44,974 nucleotides of DNA, from the IMG/VR virus record IMGVR_UViG_3300011432_000024, positions 1-44,974 of that record. The stretch is one strand, 5' to 3'. Positions 13,209 through 20,410 of the stretch are shown one piece after another. The notes under the pieces were generated by a model that searched no databases, was not told the origin of the DNA, and saw only the letters and a program-made list of their open reading frames with translations. Origin of the DNA: a virus. Within the stretch, counting starts at the first letter, position 1; the number at the start of each line of letters is the position of its first letter. The translations under genes were made by a program, and so were the position numbers.

Positions 13209-13349
13209 ATGCGCTGGCTCAAGGCGAAGACCGTGGACGCGCTGGCGCTGGCCGTCTTCGGGTTGGTGGTGGTGTACGCCGTGCTCGACGTGAGCGTGAC
13301 GTGGATCTGGCAGCGCGTGCGCCGTCAGCGAGGTGCCCAATGCATATGA
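13209..13349 (+). CDS. 46-aa single-pass membrane peptide
   Basis: ATG at 13209 after TAGGCG. MRWLKAKTVDALALAVFGLVVVYAVLDVSVTWIWQRVRRQR: a basic head, one transmembrane segment about 12-35, and a basic tail. It overlaps the next gene. Downstream of attP and close to the late block, so in a prophage it may lie at the right end and be expressed on its own. Confidence 0.5.
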   Translation: MRWLKAKTVDALALAVFGLVVVYAVLDVSVTWIWQRVRRQRGAQCI

Positions 13350-13540
13350 AGGCGAAGATCACGCTGTGTGAAGCGACGTGGACGCCGAAAGACGGCGCAC
13401 CGCAATCGTGCCTGCGTCAAGCCGTGATGGGCGTCACCTTGCCCGACGCGCCAGGCACGCCGACGAAACTCTGCCGCACCTGCTGGGGCTTGTTTCGGCA
13501 GGGCCGCACGGACTGGATCATCTCGCCGCTGACGGACTAG
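13340..13540 (+). CDS. small zinc-binding protein
   Basis: 66 aa from ATG 13340 (GAGGTG just upstream); ATG 13346 would give a plain ATGA overlap. LCEATWTPKDGAPQSCLRQAVMGVTL...KLCRTCWGLFRQGRTDWI has CEA, SCL and a CRTC pair. It meets the leftward MazZ-like gene tail to tail, and their TAG codons share the palindrome CTAG (13537-13540). No terminator hairpin is seen between them. Confidence 0.55.
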   Translation: MHMKAKITLCEATWTPKDGAPQSCLRQAVMGVTLPDAPGTPTKLCRTCWGLFRQGRTDWIISPLTD

Positions 13541-13890
13541 TCTTCGGCCGGCACGCCGGGCAGGTCGTCCAGTTCGGCCGGCAGCAGCCCGGCCTTGATA
13601 CGCGCCCGCGTCTCGATGAAGCAGAGATGGTTCCATGCCGCTGCGGCGGCGTGGTTCTCGTCGGTCTTGCCTTCGAGCACCGCGAACGTGTGACGGAGCG
13701 CCGAGTCGAGATACCACGACAGCGGCTGGCCCTTTTCCCAGTTGCGGTCGCCGAATCGGCTGGCGCCGCCCTCGAAGTGGATCGCCACTTCCGACATCGC
13801 CCGCGGGGGGAGCAGGTCGAAGCGGCCCTTCCCGGCGCGACTGTTGCGTTTCGATCCAGTGTGGATCTCTCTTACGGGGTTCGGCGTCAT
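13537..13890 (-). CDS. MazZ-like dATP/dGTP diphosphohydrolase (DUF5664)
   Basis: 117 aa. The order of motifs fits DUF5664 of the MazG/HisE-related all-alpha pyrophosphatases: GKGRFDLLPPRAMSEVAIHFEGG (21-42), ASRFGDRNWEKGQPLSWYLDSALRH (43-67), EGKTDENHAAAAAWNHLCFIE (73-93). The acidic residues (D25, E34, E40, E73, D77) would bind Mg and the nucleotide. Members such as MazZ of aminoadenine phages convert dATP and dGTP to monophosphates. No PurZ-like synthetase is seen in this window, so a role in general nucleotide pool control is likely. Last leftward late gene, possibly with its own promoter. Confidence 0.8.
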   Translation of the reverse strand: MTPNPVREIHTGSKRNSRAGKGRFDLLPPRAMSEVAIHFEGGASRFGDRNWEKGQPLSWYLDSALRHTFAVLEGKTDENHAAAAAWNHLCFIETRARIKAGLLPAELDDLPGVPAED

Positions 13891-13893
13891 CGT

Positions 13894-13940
13894 TATTACA
13901 AGCTCCGTAATAGTGGTCAGGTGACCACGGATCGTGGTCA
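13894..13940. promoter_or_regulatory. triple half-site palindrome upstream of the MazZ-like gene
   Basis: GTGGTCA (13913-13919), TGACCAC (13922-13928) and GTGGTCA (13934-13940) alternate in orientation, so the middle copy can pair with either side: GTGGTCA-GG-TGACCAC, or TGACCACG-GAT-CGTGGTCA. Next to it is TATTAC-N7-GTAATA (13894-13912), an AT-rich island. On the leftward strand this gives CTGACC, 16 bases, TAATAA just before the ATG at 13890, a possible weak promoter. Either an operator with three sites or two mutually exclusive hairpins. Confidence 0.5.
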
Positions 13941-14174
13941 GCGGCCCAGCCACATGCCAAATAGTGTCCCGGCGCCCGCCCCGAGCGCGTACGCCCAGCG
14001 TGCGCCGCGGACCTCGACGTGCGCCGCGGATTTGCTGTTGCCCCACCAGACGAACGAGATGGCGCAGCCGGTGAGAAACGCCCGCGAGTAGTCCAGCGCC
14101 GCGATGTGCCGCGTGTTCAGCGCGACGAACGCGACAATGAGAAAGCCCCGCGCGAACAGCCGTAGCCAGATCAT
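13938..14174 (-). CDS. small two-pass membrane protein
   Basis: 78 aa, ATGA overlap with the HExxH gene. Hydrophobic stretches 2-20 (IWLRLFARGFLIVAFVALN) and about 34-50 (RAFLTGCAISFVWWG), with a further apolar C-terminus (YALGAGAGTLFGMWLG). Similar short membrane proteins are common in temperate phages near the lysis or conversion genes. A holin role is possible but not supported beyond topology. Confidence 0.6.
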   Translation of the reverse strand: MIWLRLFARGFLIVAFVALNTRHIAALDYSRAFLTGCAISFVWWGNSKSAAHVEVRGARWAYALGAGAGTLFGMWLGR

Positions 14175-14515
14175 CGGGCCTTTCGCGGTCGCCGCCGCGG
14201 CTTGGTCACCGCCACCGCGAGCAGGCCGTACAACGTGTCGATCTCCTTGCGGCTCAGTTGGCGCATCAGCCGGCACGTCTTGATCCGCACCGCCCGCTCT
14301 GTCCACGCTGGCCGGAGTCGATGGAGACATTCGTGTAACAACGTGTCTGTCACGTCGATGCTGGGGTCGATTACGATGCTGCCGTCTGGCCGCGCGAACC
14401 CATGCACGAGCTCGCGTTCGTCCTCGATGCCGCCGACGCGAATCCGCCCCGCGCCGATGGCCGCGGCAATCTCCAGCAGGATCGGATCACGCTCCGGCCG
14501 CTTGCGGGTCTTCAC
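14171..14515 (-). CDS. HExxH-type putative metallopeptidase
   Basis: 114 aa. DTLLHECLHRLRPAW contains HECLH, a zinc-peptidase HExxH motif in a helix, preceded by a beta stretch GSIVIDPSIDV, as in small gluzincin or minimal zincin proteins of phages. C-terminus RRRPRKAR is basic. A third zinc ligand is not obvious (E78 of WTERA is possible). Lies between the phosphoesterase and the membrane gene; 64 bases upstream without a gene separate it from the phosphoesterase. Confidence 0.6.
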   Translation of the reverse strand: MKTRKRPERDPILLEIAAAIGAGRIRVGGIEDERELVHGFARPDGSIVIDPSIDVTDTLLHECLHRLRPAWTERAVRIKTCRLMRQLSRKEIDTLYGLLAVAVTKPRRRPRKAR

Positions 14516-14579
14516 TTCGCCTCGGTGATTTCCCAGTCGAGAATCGAATCGCGCTTGCCGCTCGCGCCGTACTTGAGCT

Positions 14580-15401
14580 TCAGCCTACGGGCTTCGGGGC
14601 CGCGCCGCGCTCGATGTGCCAGCCGCCGTACCCATCGCCGTATTCTTCCTTGTAACCGGCCCCGCGGACATGCACCTGCCGCGTGTGCTCCACGGCGTCG
14701 AGGTCCGCGTTCAGCCGCACCCGCGCGATGGGCACCTGCCAGGTATCATGCGTGTGGCCCGTCCAGACGATGTCAGCATCCGCAAGGAACACCGCCTGCC
14801 GGTTGGTCTGGATGACGCCTCGCGTGACCGCGCCGCCGCCGCCGAAGCCGTGGTGGTAGTGGAGTTTGATGGGCTTGTGCCGAGTCTGGCACATGACGAC
14901 GTCGAACACGACCCACCCGGAGTACCCGCCGAGTTTGACCGTGTCGCTGCCTTGCGTCTTCAGCCGCTCCACCAGCCGTTCGGTCAGGTTCGTCTCGTGG
15001 CGCTTCAGGATGCTCGTCTCGTGATTGCCCTGCCCGCGCACCGCGAGCAGGTCGCCGTAGGGCTTGAGCGCCGCCGCGGCCGTGTCCACGAGCGCGTCGA
15101 GGTAGTCGGCCCGCTGGTGCTCCGGTCGTAGGTCGTCCTTCGTGTGGCGTTTGTCGAACTTTCCCTGCATCGCGCAGAAGAAGTCGCCGTTGTCGAGAAT
15201 CGGCGCGTCGCGCTCGCGGGCTTCGTCCAGATGCCGCGCGAACATCTCGCGGTCGGCCTTGGGATTGTCCCAGTGGACGTCCGATTGCAGGAGCACCCAC
15301 TGCTCGTCCCCGACGTAGGGCAGGTCGATGACGATCCGATGGATGTTCCGTGCCCGTTCGTCGATCCGCCACCGTCGCGCTGTCGCGGCTTTGGCCTTCA
15401 C
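14580..15401 (-). CDS. calcineurin-like metallophosphoesterase
   Basis: 273 aa from a GTG at 15401, one base after the TAA of the gene above. All five metal motifs are present: SDVHWD (D41, H43), DNGD (D73), GQGNHE (N126, H127), HYHHG (181-185) and GHTH (215-218). These bind two metals in phosphoesterases acting on phosphoproteins, nucleotides or nucleic acids. The rest includes an ERLVERLK helix and a TVKLGGYSGWVVFDVV strand. It is at the end of the late operon, away from the early replication genes, so a DNA-end repair role of the SbcD or Mre11 kind is not implied. Substrate unknown. Confidence 0.85.
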   Translation of the reverse strand: MKAKAATARRWRIDERARNIHRIVIDLPYVGDEQWVLLQSDVHWDNPKADREMFARHLDEARERDAPILDNGDFFCAMQGKFDKRHTKDDLRPEHQRADYLDALVDTAAAALKPYGDLLAVRGQGNHETSILKRHETNLTERLVERLKTQGSDTVKLGGYSGWVVFDVVMCQTRHKPIKLHYHHGFGGGGAVTRGVIQTNRQAVFLADADIVWTGHTHDTWQVPIARVRLNADLDAVEHTRQVHVRGAGYKEEYGDGYGGWHIERGAAPKPVG

Positions 15402-15402
15402 G

Positions 15403-16143
15403 TTAGGCCGTCGGGGCGCCGATGGTGCCGCGCGCCGTGCCGAGAATCGGAACGCTCACCGTCAGCGGGCGCGGCTGTTTGGCGACCGCGATAATGTCAT
15501 CCTTCGCGTGGCGAATCGCATCCACCGCCACCTGCACGTCCACGATCTTCGTGTCTCGTAGGAGCGCCAGAATCGCGCGCATCTCGTCCAGTTTGCGGTC
15601 GAAGGCCACGAGCAGCGCGATCACGGCCGCGAGGTCAATGCCCGTCGGCGGTGGGTCCACGGGCGGCGGGTCGGCCGGGTCCACGACCGAAGGCTGGCGC
15701 GGCGCGACCCATCGGCCGCTGTGCGTGCCCTTGTCCTGCCACGAGATGGTGGCCGAACCCTCCTGGTCGATGAAGACGTCGAAGTGCAGCCGCGAGTCGC
15801 GGTTGAATACGATGTCGCACGCGATCCGCTCGTCGCCGCACGGGCAGTTGTTCCCGTCCGGCTTCGCCAGCAGGCCCCACGGCCCGCCGACGCGGAAACA
15901 GGCGTCGTTCAGGATCGCGGCCTTTTGTTCGGCCGTCAGGCCAGACGGCGGATACTTCGCGCGTTCCACGCGGAGCGCCTCCACCATCGTGAGCTGTTCG
16001 GTGAGTTCCAGGCGAGCGCGCGACGAGGCGACCGCGCTGACCGCGACGGACTCGTTCCGCGCGTCGTCGGCCTCGGGGTCGAAGGCGTCCGCGAACTCCT
16101 GACGGAGCCGGTAGAGATACTCGAGCAGTTGGGTAATGGTCAT
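15403..16143 (-). CDS. hypothetical late protein
   Basis: 246 aa, ATGA overlap. N-terminal helix with acidic charge (TITQLLEYLYRLRQEFADAFDPEADDARNES), a central domain with FRVGGPWGLLAKPDGNNCPCGDERIACDIVFNRDSRLHFDVFIDQEGSATISW, then a Pro-rich linker and two C-terminal helices. The middle may be a carbohydrate- or protein-binding domain. It follows the lysis cassette. Confidence 0.6.
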   Translation of the reverse strand: MTITQLLEYLYRLRQEFADAFDPEADDARNESVAVSAVASSRARLELTEQLTMVEALRVERAKYPPSGLTAEQKAAILNDACFRVGGPWGLLAKPDGNNCPCGDERIACDIVFNRDSRLHFDVFIDQEGSATISWQDKGTHSGRWVAPRQPSVVDPADPPPVDPPPTGIDLAAVIALLVAFDRKLDEMRAILALLRDTKIVDVQVAVDAIRHAKDDIIAVAKQPRPLTVSVPILGTARGTIGAPTA

Positions 16144-16301
16144 GCGGATGCGCCTTTCTGTGCGTCTTCGATCTGCTTCTGCACGCGCTCAATCAGCAGC
16201 CAGAACGCCTTGCGCTGGTCGGGCGTCATGTCCTCACGGATGGCGAGGAACAGCTCGATGAGTTTCGTGGCGAAGACAATCAGGAGGTCGAGCGTGATCA
16301 T
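16140..16301 (-). CDS. 53-aa amphipathic peptide
   Basis: ATG 16301 overlaps the upstream TGA and its own TGA overlaps the next ATG (both ATGA). MITLDLLIVFATKLIELFLAIREDMTPDQRKAFWLLIERVQKQIEDAQ: an apolar N-terminal helix then a charged helix. Likely part of the lysis cassette. Confidence 0.6.
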   Translation of the reverse strand: MITLDLLIVFATKLIELFLAIREDMTPDQRKAFWLLIERVQKQIEDAQKGASA

Positions 16302-16594
16302 CGAGGCACCATCTTGGGCGCGACGTCCGCCGGCAGCATGGCCGGGGCCCCGCCCGTCTCCTTGATGGCCGCCTGCACCGTCTCGACCGTGCTGCCCTTC
16401 GGCAGCGCCAGCGCGGTATGCGTTTCCTTCTGCGAGCGAATCTTCTGGATCACGGACCAGCCGCCCACGGCGACCACGATCAGCGCATCCACGTACGTCT
16501 CGATTTGCGAGTCGCTCACGTCCACCGCGATGGCGGCCGTCGTGAGCACATAGCGAATCCCCGCGCCGATGAGTTTCTTGACCAGCGGATTCAT
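16298..16594 (-). CDS. putative holin
   Basis: 98 aa. Apolar helices 9-24 (IGAGIRYVLTTAAIAV) and 33-50 (YVDALIVVAVGGWSVIQKI) around an acidic loop, then a charged C-terminal tail: a two-pass holin-like protein of ordinary length. Placed between a small membrane peptide and the 53-aa peptide, downstream of the DUF5675 protein. The class is not certain. Confidence 0.6.
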   Translation of the reverse strand: MNPLVKKLIGAGIRYVLTTAAIAVDVSDSQIETYVDALIVVAVGGWSVIQKIRSQKETHTALALPKGSTVETVQAAIKETGGAPAMLPADVAPKMVPR

Positions 16595-16603
16595 AGCGTC
16601 CTT

Positions 16604-16738
16604 TCAGAACAGCGGCAGCGCCAACGCGAGCGCCAACGCGAACACCGCCCAGTTGAGGGCGCCACGGCCGCGCGACTCGATCAGCGCGTAGCCACTCAGC
16701 ACGACCGCCGCGACGACCAGCAGAGCAGGGATACTCAT
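16604..16738 (-). CDS. 44-aa two-pass membrane peptide
   Basis: ATG at 16738. MSIPALLVVAAVVLSGYALIESRGRGALNWAVFALALALALPLF has two hydrophobic segments (3-19 and 29-44) separated by a basic loop ESRGRG. Hairpin topology of short holins. With the 98-aa protein it forms a possible holin pair. Confidence 0.6.
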   Translation of the reverse strand: MSIPALLVVAAVVLSGYALIESRGRGALNWAVFALALALALPLF

Positions 16739-16747
16739 GTCTCTCCT

Positions 16748-17194
16748 TCAGATAAACAGCGGGTTGCGAACGTCAATCTCGACGCGCTCCCCCGCCAGCA
16801 GCGCCTCGTTGATTTGGTGCAGCAGTAACTCCATCGCGGCGCGGCTGTCGAACACGTAATCCGCCGACTGCCCAAGGCCGGGGATGATGCAGCCCTCGGT
16901 GTCCTTCTTCGTGTTACCGGCGTGGATGCGAATCCCCGTGAACCCCGGCACGTTCAGCAGTAGCGGTAACTTCCGGTGAAACCGCTTGGACGGCGTGACG
17001 ACCACTTGATAGACGCCCGCGGGAATCGCCGTCTCGCCCAGCACCTTCCAGGTGCTCACCGGCTGGCCCTCGACTTCGCGGATCGCGTCTTCCAGCGTCC
17101 AGCACAGCGGGATGCGGTCGTCGCCATACACGAGTTGGAGATGGCCGATGGTCGTTCCATTCTTCGTCGGCGTGCGCTGGAGAATGAACGTCAC
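16748..17194 (-). CDS. DUF5675-family protein, possible cell-wall enzyme
   Basis: 148 aa, ATGA overlap upstream. FILQRTPTKNGTTIGHLQLVY...CWTLEDAIRE, AIPAGVYQVVVTPSKRFHRKLPLLLNVPGFTGIRIHAGNTKKDTEGCI: the DUF5675 layout. GIRIHAGNT...TEGC (H91, C102) recalls the His...Cys arrangement of L,D-transpeptidase (YkuD-like) active sites. Its place between a coiled-coil membrane protein and two holin-like genes suggests that it is the endolysin or a wall-modifying partner. No muramidase or amidase gene was recognised elsewhere. Confidence 0.7.
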   Translation of the reverse strand: MTFILQRTPTKNGTTIGHLQLVYGDDRIPLCWTLEDAIREVEGQPVSTWKVLGETAIPAGVYQVVVTPSKRFHRKLPLLLNVPGFTGIRIHAGNTKKDTEGCIIPGLGQSADYVFDSRAAMELLLHQINEALLAGERVEIDVRNPLFI

Positions 17195-17514
17195 GGCCCT
17201 GCCAACTTGAACGCGGCCGCGACGAGCGAGCCGCCAATCGCCAGCAGCGTAAAGATCCAGCGCAGGTCCGCACGCTTGACGTTCTTCGCCTCGTCGCTGG
17301 CGTCCACGAGCCGCGCCCGCTCCAAGGCCGCGATCCGATGCTCGTGGACCAGGATCGTGCCGTTCGTCTTCCGCACCTGCACTTCGAGTTCTTTAATGTC
17401 GCCGCGCATCCCGATGAGGGCTTCGAGGTTCGCCTTGTGCTGCTCGGCGTTCTGCACCGCGATGTGCTCGACGGCGCTTTGGAGACGGACGAACGCGCGC
17501 TGTTCGTCGGTCAC
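17191..17514 (-). CDS. coiled-coil membrane protein, XhlA-like
   Basis: 107 aa from GTG 17514 (GTGA). Residues 1-75 are a long charged helix (DEQRAFVRLQSAVEHIAVQNAEQHKANLEALIGMRGDIKELEVQVRKTNG) suited to a coiled coil; the C-terminal 17 residues (WIFTLLAIGGSLVAAAFKLAG) are a membrane anchor. Architecture matches XhlA haemolysin-type proteins and some phage spanin or holin-assistants. Start of the lysis cassette. Confidence 0.7.
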   Translation of the reverse strand: MTDEQRAFVRLQSAVEHIAVQNAEQHKANLEALIGMRGDIKELEVQVRKTNGTILVHEHRIAALERARLVDASDEAKNVKRADLRWIFTLLAIGGSLVAAAFKLAGP

Positions 17515-18836
17515 TTGGCCCCGTCGCTTTCCAGCAGCTTCATGGCCGCGAGTCGGATCACCTGCGGTGTGACGCCAGTCGCCAGCGCCGCTTCGTTGTA
17601 GAGCCCGCGCGCCAGTAGTGACTTGAACGCATCGCTGCGCTGCGCGAGCGCCACGAGAAACGCGCCGGGGTTGCCGGCGATCCATGTGAGCCCGCCTGGG
17701 TCGCGGTTGCCAGACAATGCCAGTCGCCGGCCGACAGCCTCCTTCGCCGTGATGGCCGCGCCTTCGCGGGCGTTCATTGGGGCAATGTCAATGCCGGTCT
17801 TGGCGACCTCGGTCTGCACGTCTTCTTTGAGTCCGCGGGCGATAGCCTTCTGCGCTTCAATGCTTGGTCCCTTGAGTTCGCCGTACGCTTTCTGGCCGAG
17901 CGCGCGGTACGTGCCCTTCTTGAACGCCTGCGCCTCTTGGACCGTCATGTCGCGCGGGACTTGCCCGGCGACGTCCTCGATGCTGATGACCGGGCGGCCC
18001 TGCGCGTCGAGCACCGGGCCGACGACTTCGCGCTGGCCGACGATGCCGGGCTTGGTCGTGACGCCCGGCTGTGACAGGAACTCCTCGCGGGCGCGTTGCA
18101 CGAGTGCGACGTCATCGACGGGGTTGACCTGGGTCGCCACGCGCCGCTCCAAGTCGGTCAAGCGCGAAGCGACATGCTGCGGGCTTACAAATCCAGGCGC
18201 GTTCGCAATCGCATCGTCAATCTGGCCGCTGGTCGTCTCGATGATCTGGTTGAGCTTGGCGAGCCCGCCCGGTGTGACGCTCACGCCCTCGTCGAGCAGC
18301 GTCTGCACGACCTTTGGGATCTCTGCGCCGCCGATGGCATCCTTCAGATTCGTGGCGGTCGGCTTCAGCGCGGATTGCATGAGTTTTGCGCCGCCGCGCC
18401 GCATGACTGAGCCGAGCATGTTGCCGGCCGCCTGCGCGCCGCCCTGCACGCCGGCCTGCTTACCGATGGCGAGCGCGGCATCCAGCGGCGAAGACGGGGC
18501 CGGAGCACCAACGAGCCTCGCCAGTAACTGGCTCACCGCCTCACCGCCAGCGCCCAGAATGCCGGCGCCAACTGGCCCGCCGAGCATGCCGCCGACGAGT
18601 CCGCCCGCCGCTGGCAATGTCTCGCGCAGGGCCTGACCGATGGGCGTGGTCTTCGTGGCTTCGTGGGCCTGATACTGCGCGATCAACTGGTCGCGCTTCG
18701 TCGGCGGGGCCGGCATCGTCGGCGCCACCACCGGAGGTCGCCCCTCGCTGTCCAGCTTCGTGCCAGCCGGATAGCTGATGACGTTCCCGTCCTTGTCGAG
18801 TCGGGTGCCAGATGGATACTGCGAGTTCTGCGGCAT
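17511..18836 (-). CDS. ejection-type internal virion protein
   Basis: 441 aa from ATG 18836, sharing a base with the TAA above. The N-terminus repeats a YPxGTxLDxxG motif (NSQYPSGTRLDKDGNVISYPAGTKLDSEG). A Gly-rich apolar part (AAGGLVGGMLGGPVGAGILGAGGEAVSQLL, about 70-100) is a probable membrane-inserting segment. The rest is helical with coiled parts (QKAIARGLKEDVQTEVAKTG). Three such long proteins in a row (17511-21973) are the pattern of podovirus ejection proteins. No lytic transglycosylase motif seen. Confidence 0.6.
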   Translation of the reverse strand: MPQNSQYPSGTRLDKDGNVISYPAGTKLDSEGRPPVVAPTMPAPPTKRDQLIAQYQAHEATKTTPIGQALRETLPAAGGLVGGMLGGPVGAGILGAGGEAVSQLLARLVGAPAPSSPLDAALAIGKQAGVQGGAQAAGNMLGSVMRRGGAKLMQSALKPTATNLKDAIGGAEIPKVVQTLLDEGVSVTPGGLAKLNQIIETTSGQIDDAIANAPGFVSPQHVASRLTDLERRVATQVNPVDDVALVQRAREEFLSQPGVTTKPGIVGQREVVGPVLDAQGRPVISIEDVAGQVPRDMTVQEAQAFKKGTYRALGQKAYGELKGPSIEAQKAIARGLKEDVQTEVAKTGIDIAPMNAREGAAITAKEAVGRRLALSGNRDPGGLTWIAGNPGAFLVALAQRSDAFKSLLARGLYNEAALATGVTPQVIRLAAMKLLESDGAK

Positions 18837-20410
18837 TACCGGGCCACCCACGCAGTGCCGTCCCACACGTACACCTGACCGAGCCGATCCCACGTGTCGT
18901 TCTTCTTCGGATTCGCAGGGGGCTTCGGTGCCGTTGCGGCGCCGGACTCGGGCGACTTCGCCTCATACGGGTCGAAGTCCAGCCCGAGCAGTTCCTCTGG
19001 AATCTGGTACCGCTGCGCGGTCTTCGTGATGCGGTTCTTGACCGACGCGAGATAGCCGTCGTTCTGCGCCTGCGCGGCTTCCTCTGCCAACTTCGCGTAT
19101 TTCTGCAACTGCTCCAACGGCACGCCCGCGCCGCCAGCATGCAACTGCTCGTACCAGCCGCGCACGCGGTCCAGCAGCGCCAGCCCAGCCGCGCTTCGCA
19201 TGTACTCCGACTCGCGCACGACGGACGGCGGGTCGAGAATCTTCTGGAAGGTGACGAGGATGACCTGCGCGCCTTGCGCCATGTCGCCGCGCTCGGCCGC
19301 CTTCACGCCGGTTCGCATCAGCGCCAGTTGCCGATTGAGTTCGCGGGACGGAGCCGTGGCGGTCGTCCACTGGCCCGACAACTGGCGGATCAGATTCGCT
19401 TCGGCTGTCTCCGTGATCGGGCGACGGCCGCCCGACTGGCCCATCTGCTGGAGCCTGAGCGCGTCGATAGCGTCTTGGATCTTGTTCGGGTCAGCGGTCT
19501 TGACGCTGTCGAGGACGGTCGAGATTTCTGCCGGGGTGAGCGGCGAACCCTTCGCCGCAGAGGCGCTCGCCAACGCGGGCCGCGCCTTGATCGAGAACTC
19601 GCTCTGTCCCGGCGCGGCCTTGTTCAACCAGTCTTCAGCGGCTGCGATTGGCGCGACCGGCTTGCCGTCCGGTCCCATCGCGTCCGCTTCGCCAACGAGT
19701 GCGCGGTAGTGGCTGATGGGGCGGTCAACTTGCGTGCCCGCGACGCGGATCGGCGCGTCCCGCGCGATCAGTTCGGCGAGTTGATCGGGCTGGTCTTTGA
19801 ACTTCTTCTCCAGCCCGTCGAGCACGGCCTGCGCCGCTTTGCGCTCACGTTCGACGTCCGCCTTTGTGCGGCCCTCGAACGGCTGCACGTTGACCCAGCC
19901 TGCGCCGTAAATCTGACGTCCGCGCTCGTTGCCCTGCCGCACGAGTTCCGCCCGCGCGCCGGGGTCCATCGCGGCTTCCGCCTTCGCCAGAATGCTGTCG
20001 CCGAACGCGGCGATCTCGGCCTGGCGCTTGAACTTGAACTCGTCGAGCCGCTGCTGCCGCGCTTCCGCCGTCAGTTGCGCCTGCGCCTCGTTCTCCGCCT
20101 GCTGCTGCTCCAGCGCCTTCGCGCGGGCCGCGCCCTGACTGAACCCCTGCAGCATCGCGCCCGCCGCGACCTTGCCGCCGTTCTTCGCCGCCAACCCCGC
20201 CAAGACAAACGGCATCACCGTCTGCAGCGTCTGGCCGATGCGATTCGGCTGCGGTGGCCGCGGGATGCCGGGAGGCGGCGCGCCGGCCGGTGGCGCACTC
20301 GGTGGCGGTGGTGGAGCCATCGGTGCGGGCGCAGCGCCACCCATCGGCGCCAGCGGCGCGAACGACGCGGGCGTCCCAATCGACGCGAGCAGGTTGGCGA
20401 GGTTATCCAT
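18836..20410 (-). CDS. large helical internal virion / ejection protein
   Basis: 524 aa. Pro/Ala-rich start (residues 15-55), then TVMPFVLAGLAAKNGGKVAAGAMLQGFSQGAARAKALEQQQAENEAQAQLTAEARQQRLDEFKFK, an apolar helix followed by a coiled coil; further long helices to 440; a C-terminus with DTWDRLGQVYVWDGTAWVAR, a short WD-containing module found at the ends of several phage structural proteins. Family and membrane topology inferred only. Confidence 0.6.
   Translation of the reverse strand: MDNLANLLASIGTPASFAPLAPMGGAAPAPMAPPPPPSAPPAGAPPPGIPRPPQPNRIGQTLQTVMPFVLAGLAAKNGGKVAAGAMLQGFSQGAARAKALEQQQAENEAQAQLTAEARQQRLDEFKFKRQAEIAAFGDSILAKAEAAMDPGARAELVRQGNERGRQIYGAGWVNVQPFEGRTKADVERERKAAQAVLDGLEKKFKDQPDQLAELIARDAPIRVAGTQVDRPISHYRALVGEADAMGPDGKPVAPIAAAEDWLNKAAPGQSEFSIKARPALASASAAKGSPLTPAEISTVLDSVKTADPNKIQDAIDALRLQQMGQSGGRRPITETAEANLIRQLSGQWTTATAPSRELNRQLALMRTGVKAAERGDMAQGAQVILVTFQKILDPPSVVRESEYMRSAAGLALLDRVRGWYEQLHAGGAGVPLEQLQKYAKLAEEAAQAQNDGYLASVKNRITKTAQRYQIPEELLGLDFDPYEAKSPESGAATAPKPPANPKKNDTWDRLGQVYVWDGTAWVAR

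Noticed and set aside
13537-13890. A full aminoadenine (Z-genome) pathway
   Set aside because: Only the MazZ-like protein is present. No PurZ, no DatZ-like phosphohydrolase and no Z-type polymerase were seen.
14511-14582. A 23-codon leftward frame starting with CTG between the phosphoesterase and the HExxH gene
   Set aside because: A rare start codon and no supporting signal; the frame could be chance, though LKLKYGASGKRDSILDWE looks protein-like.
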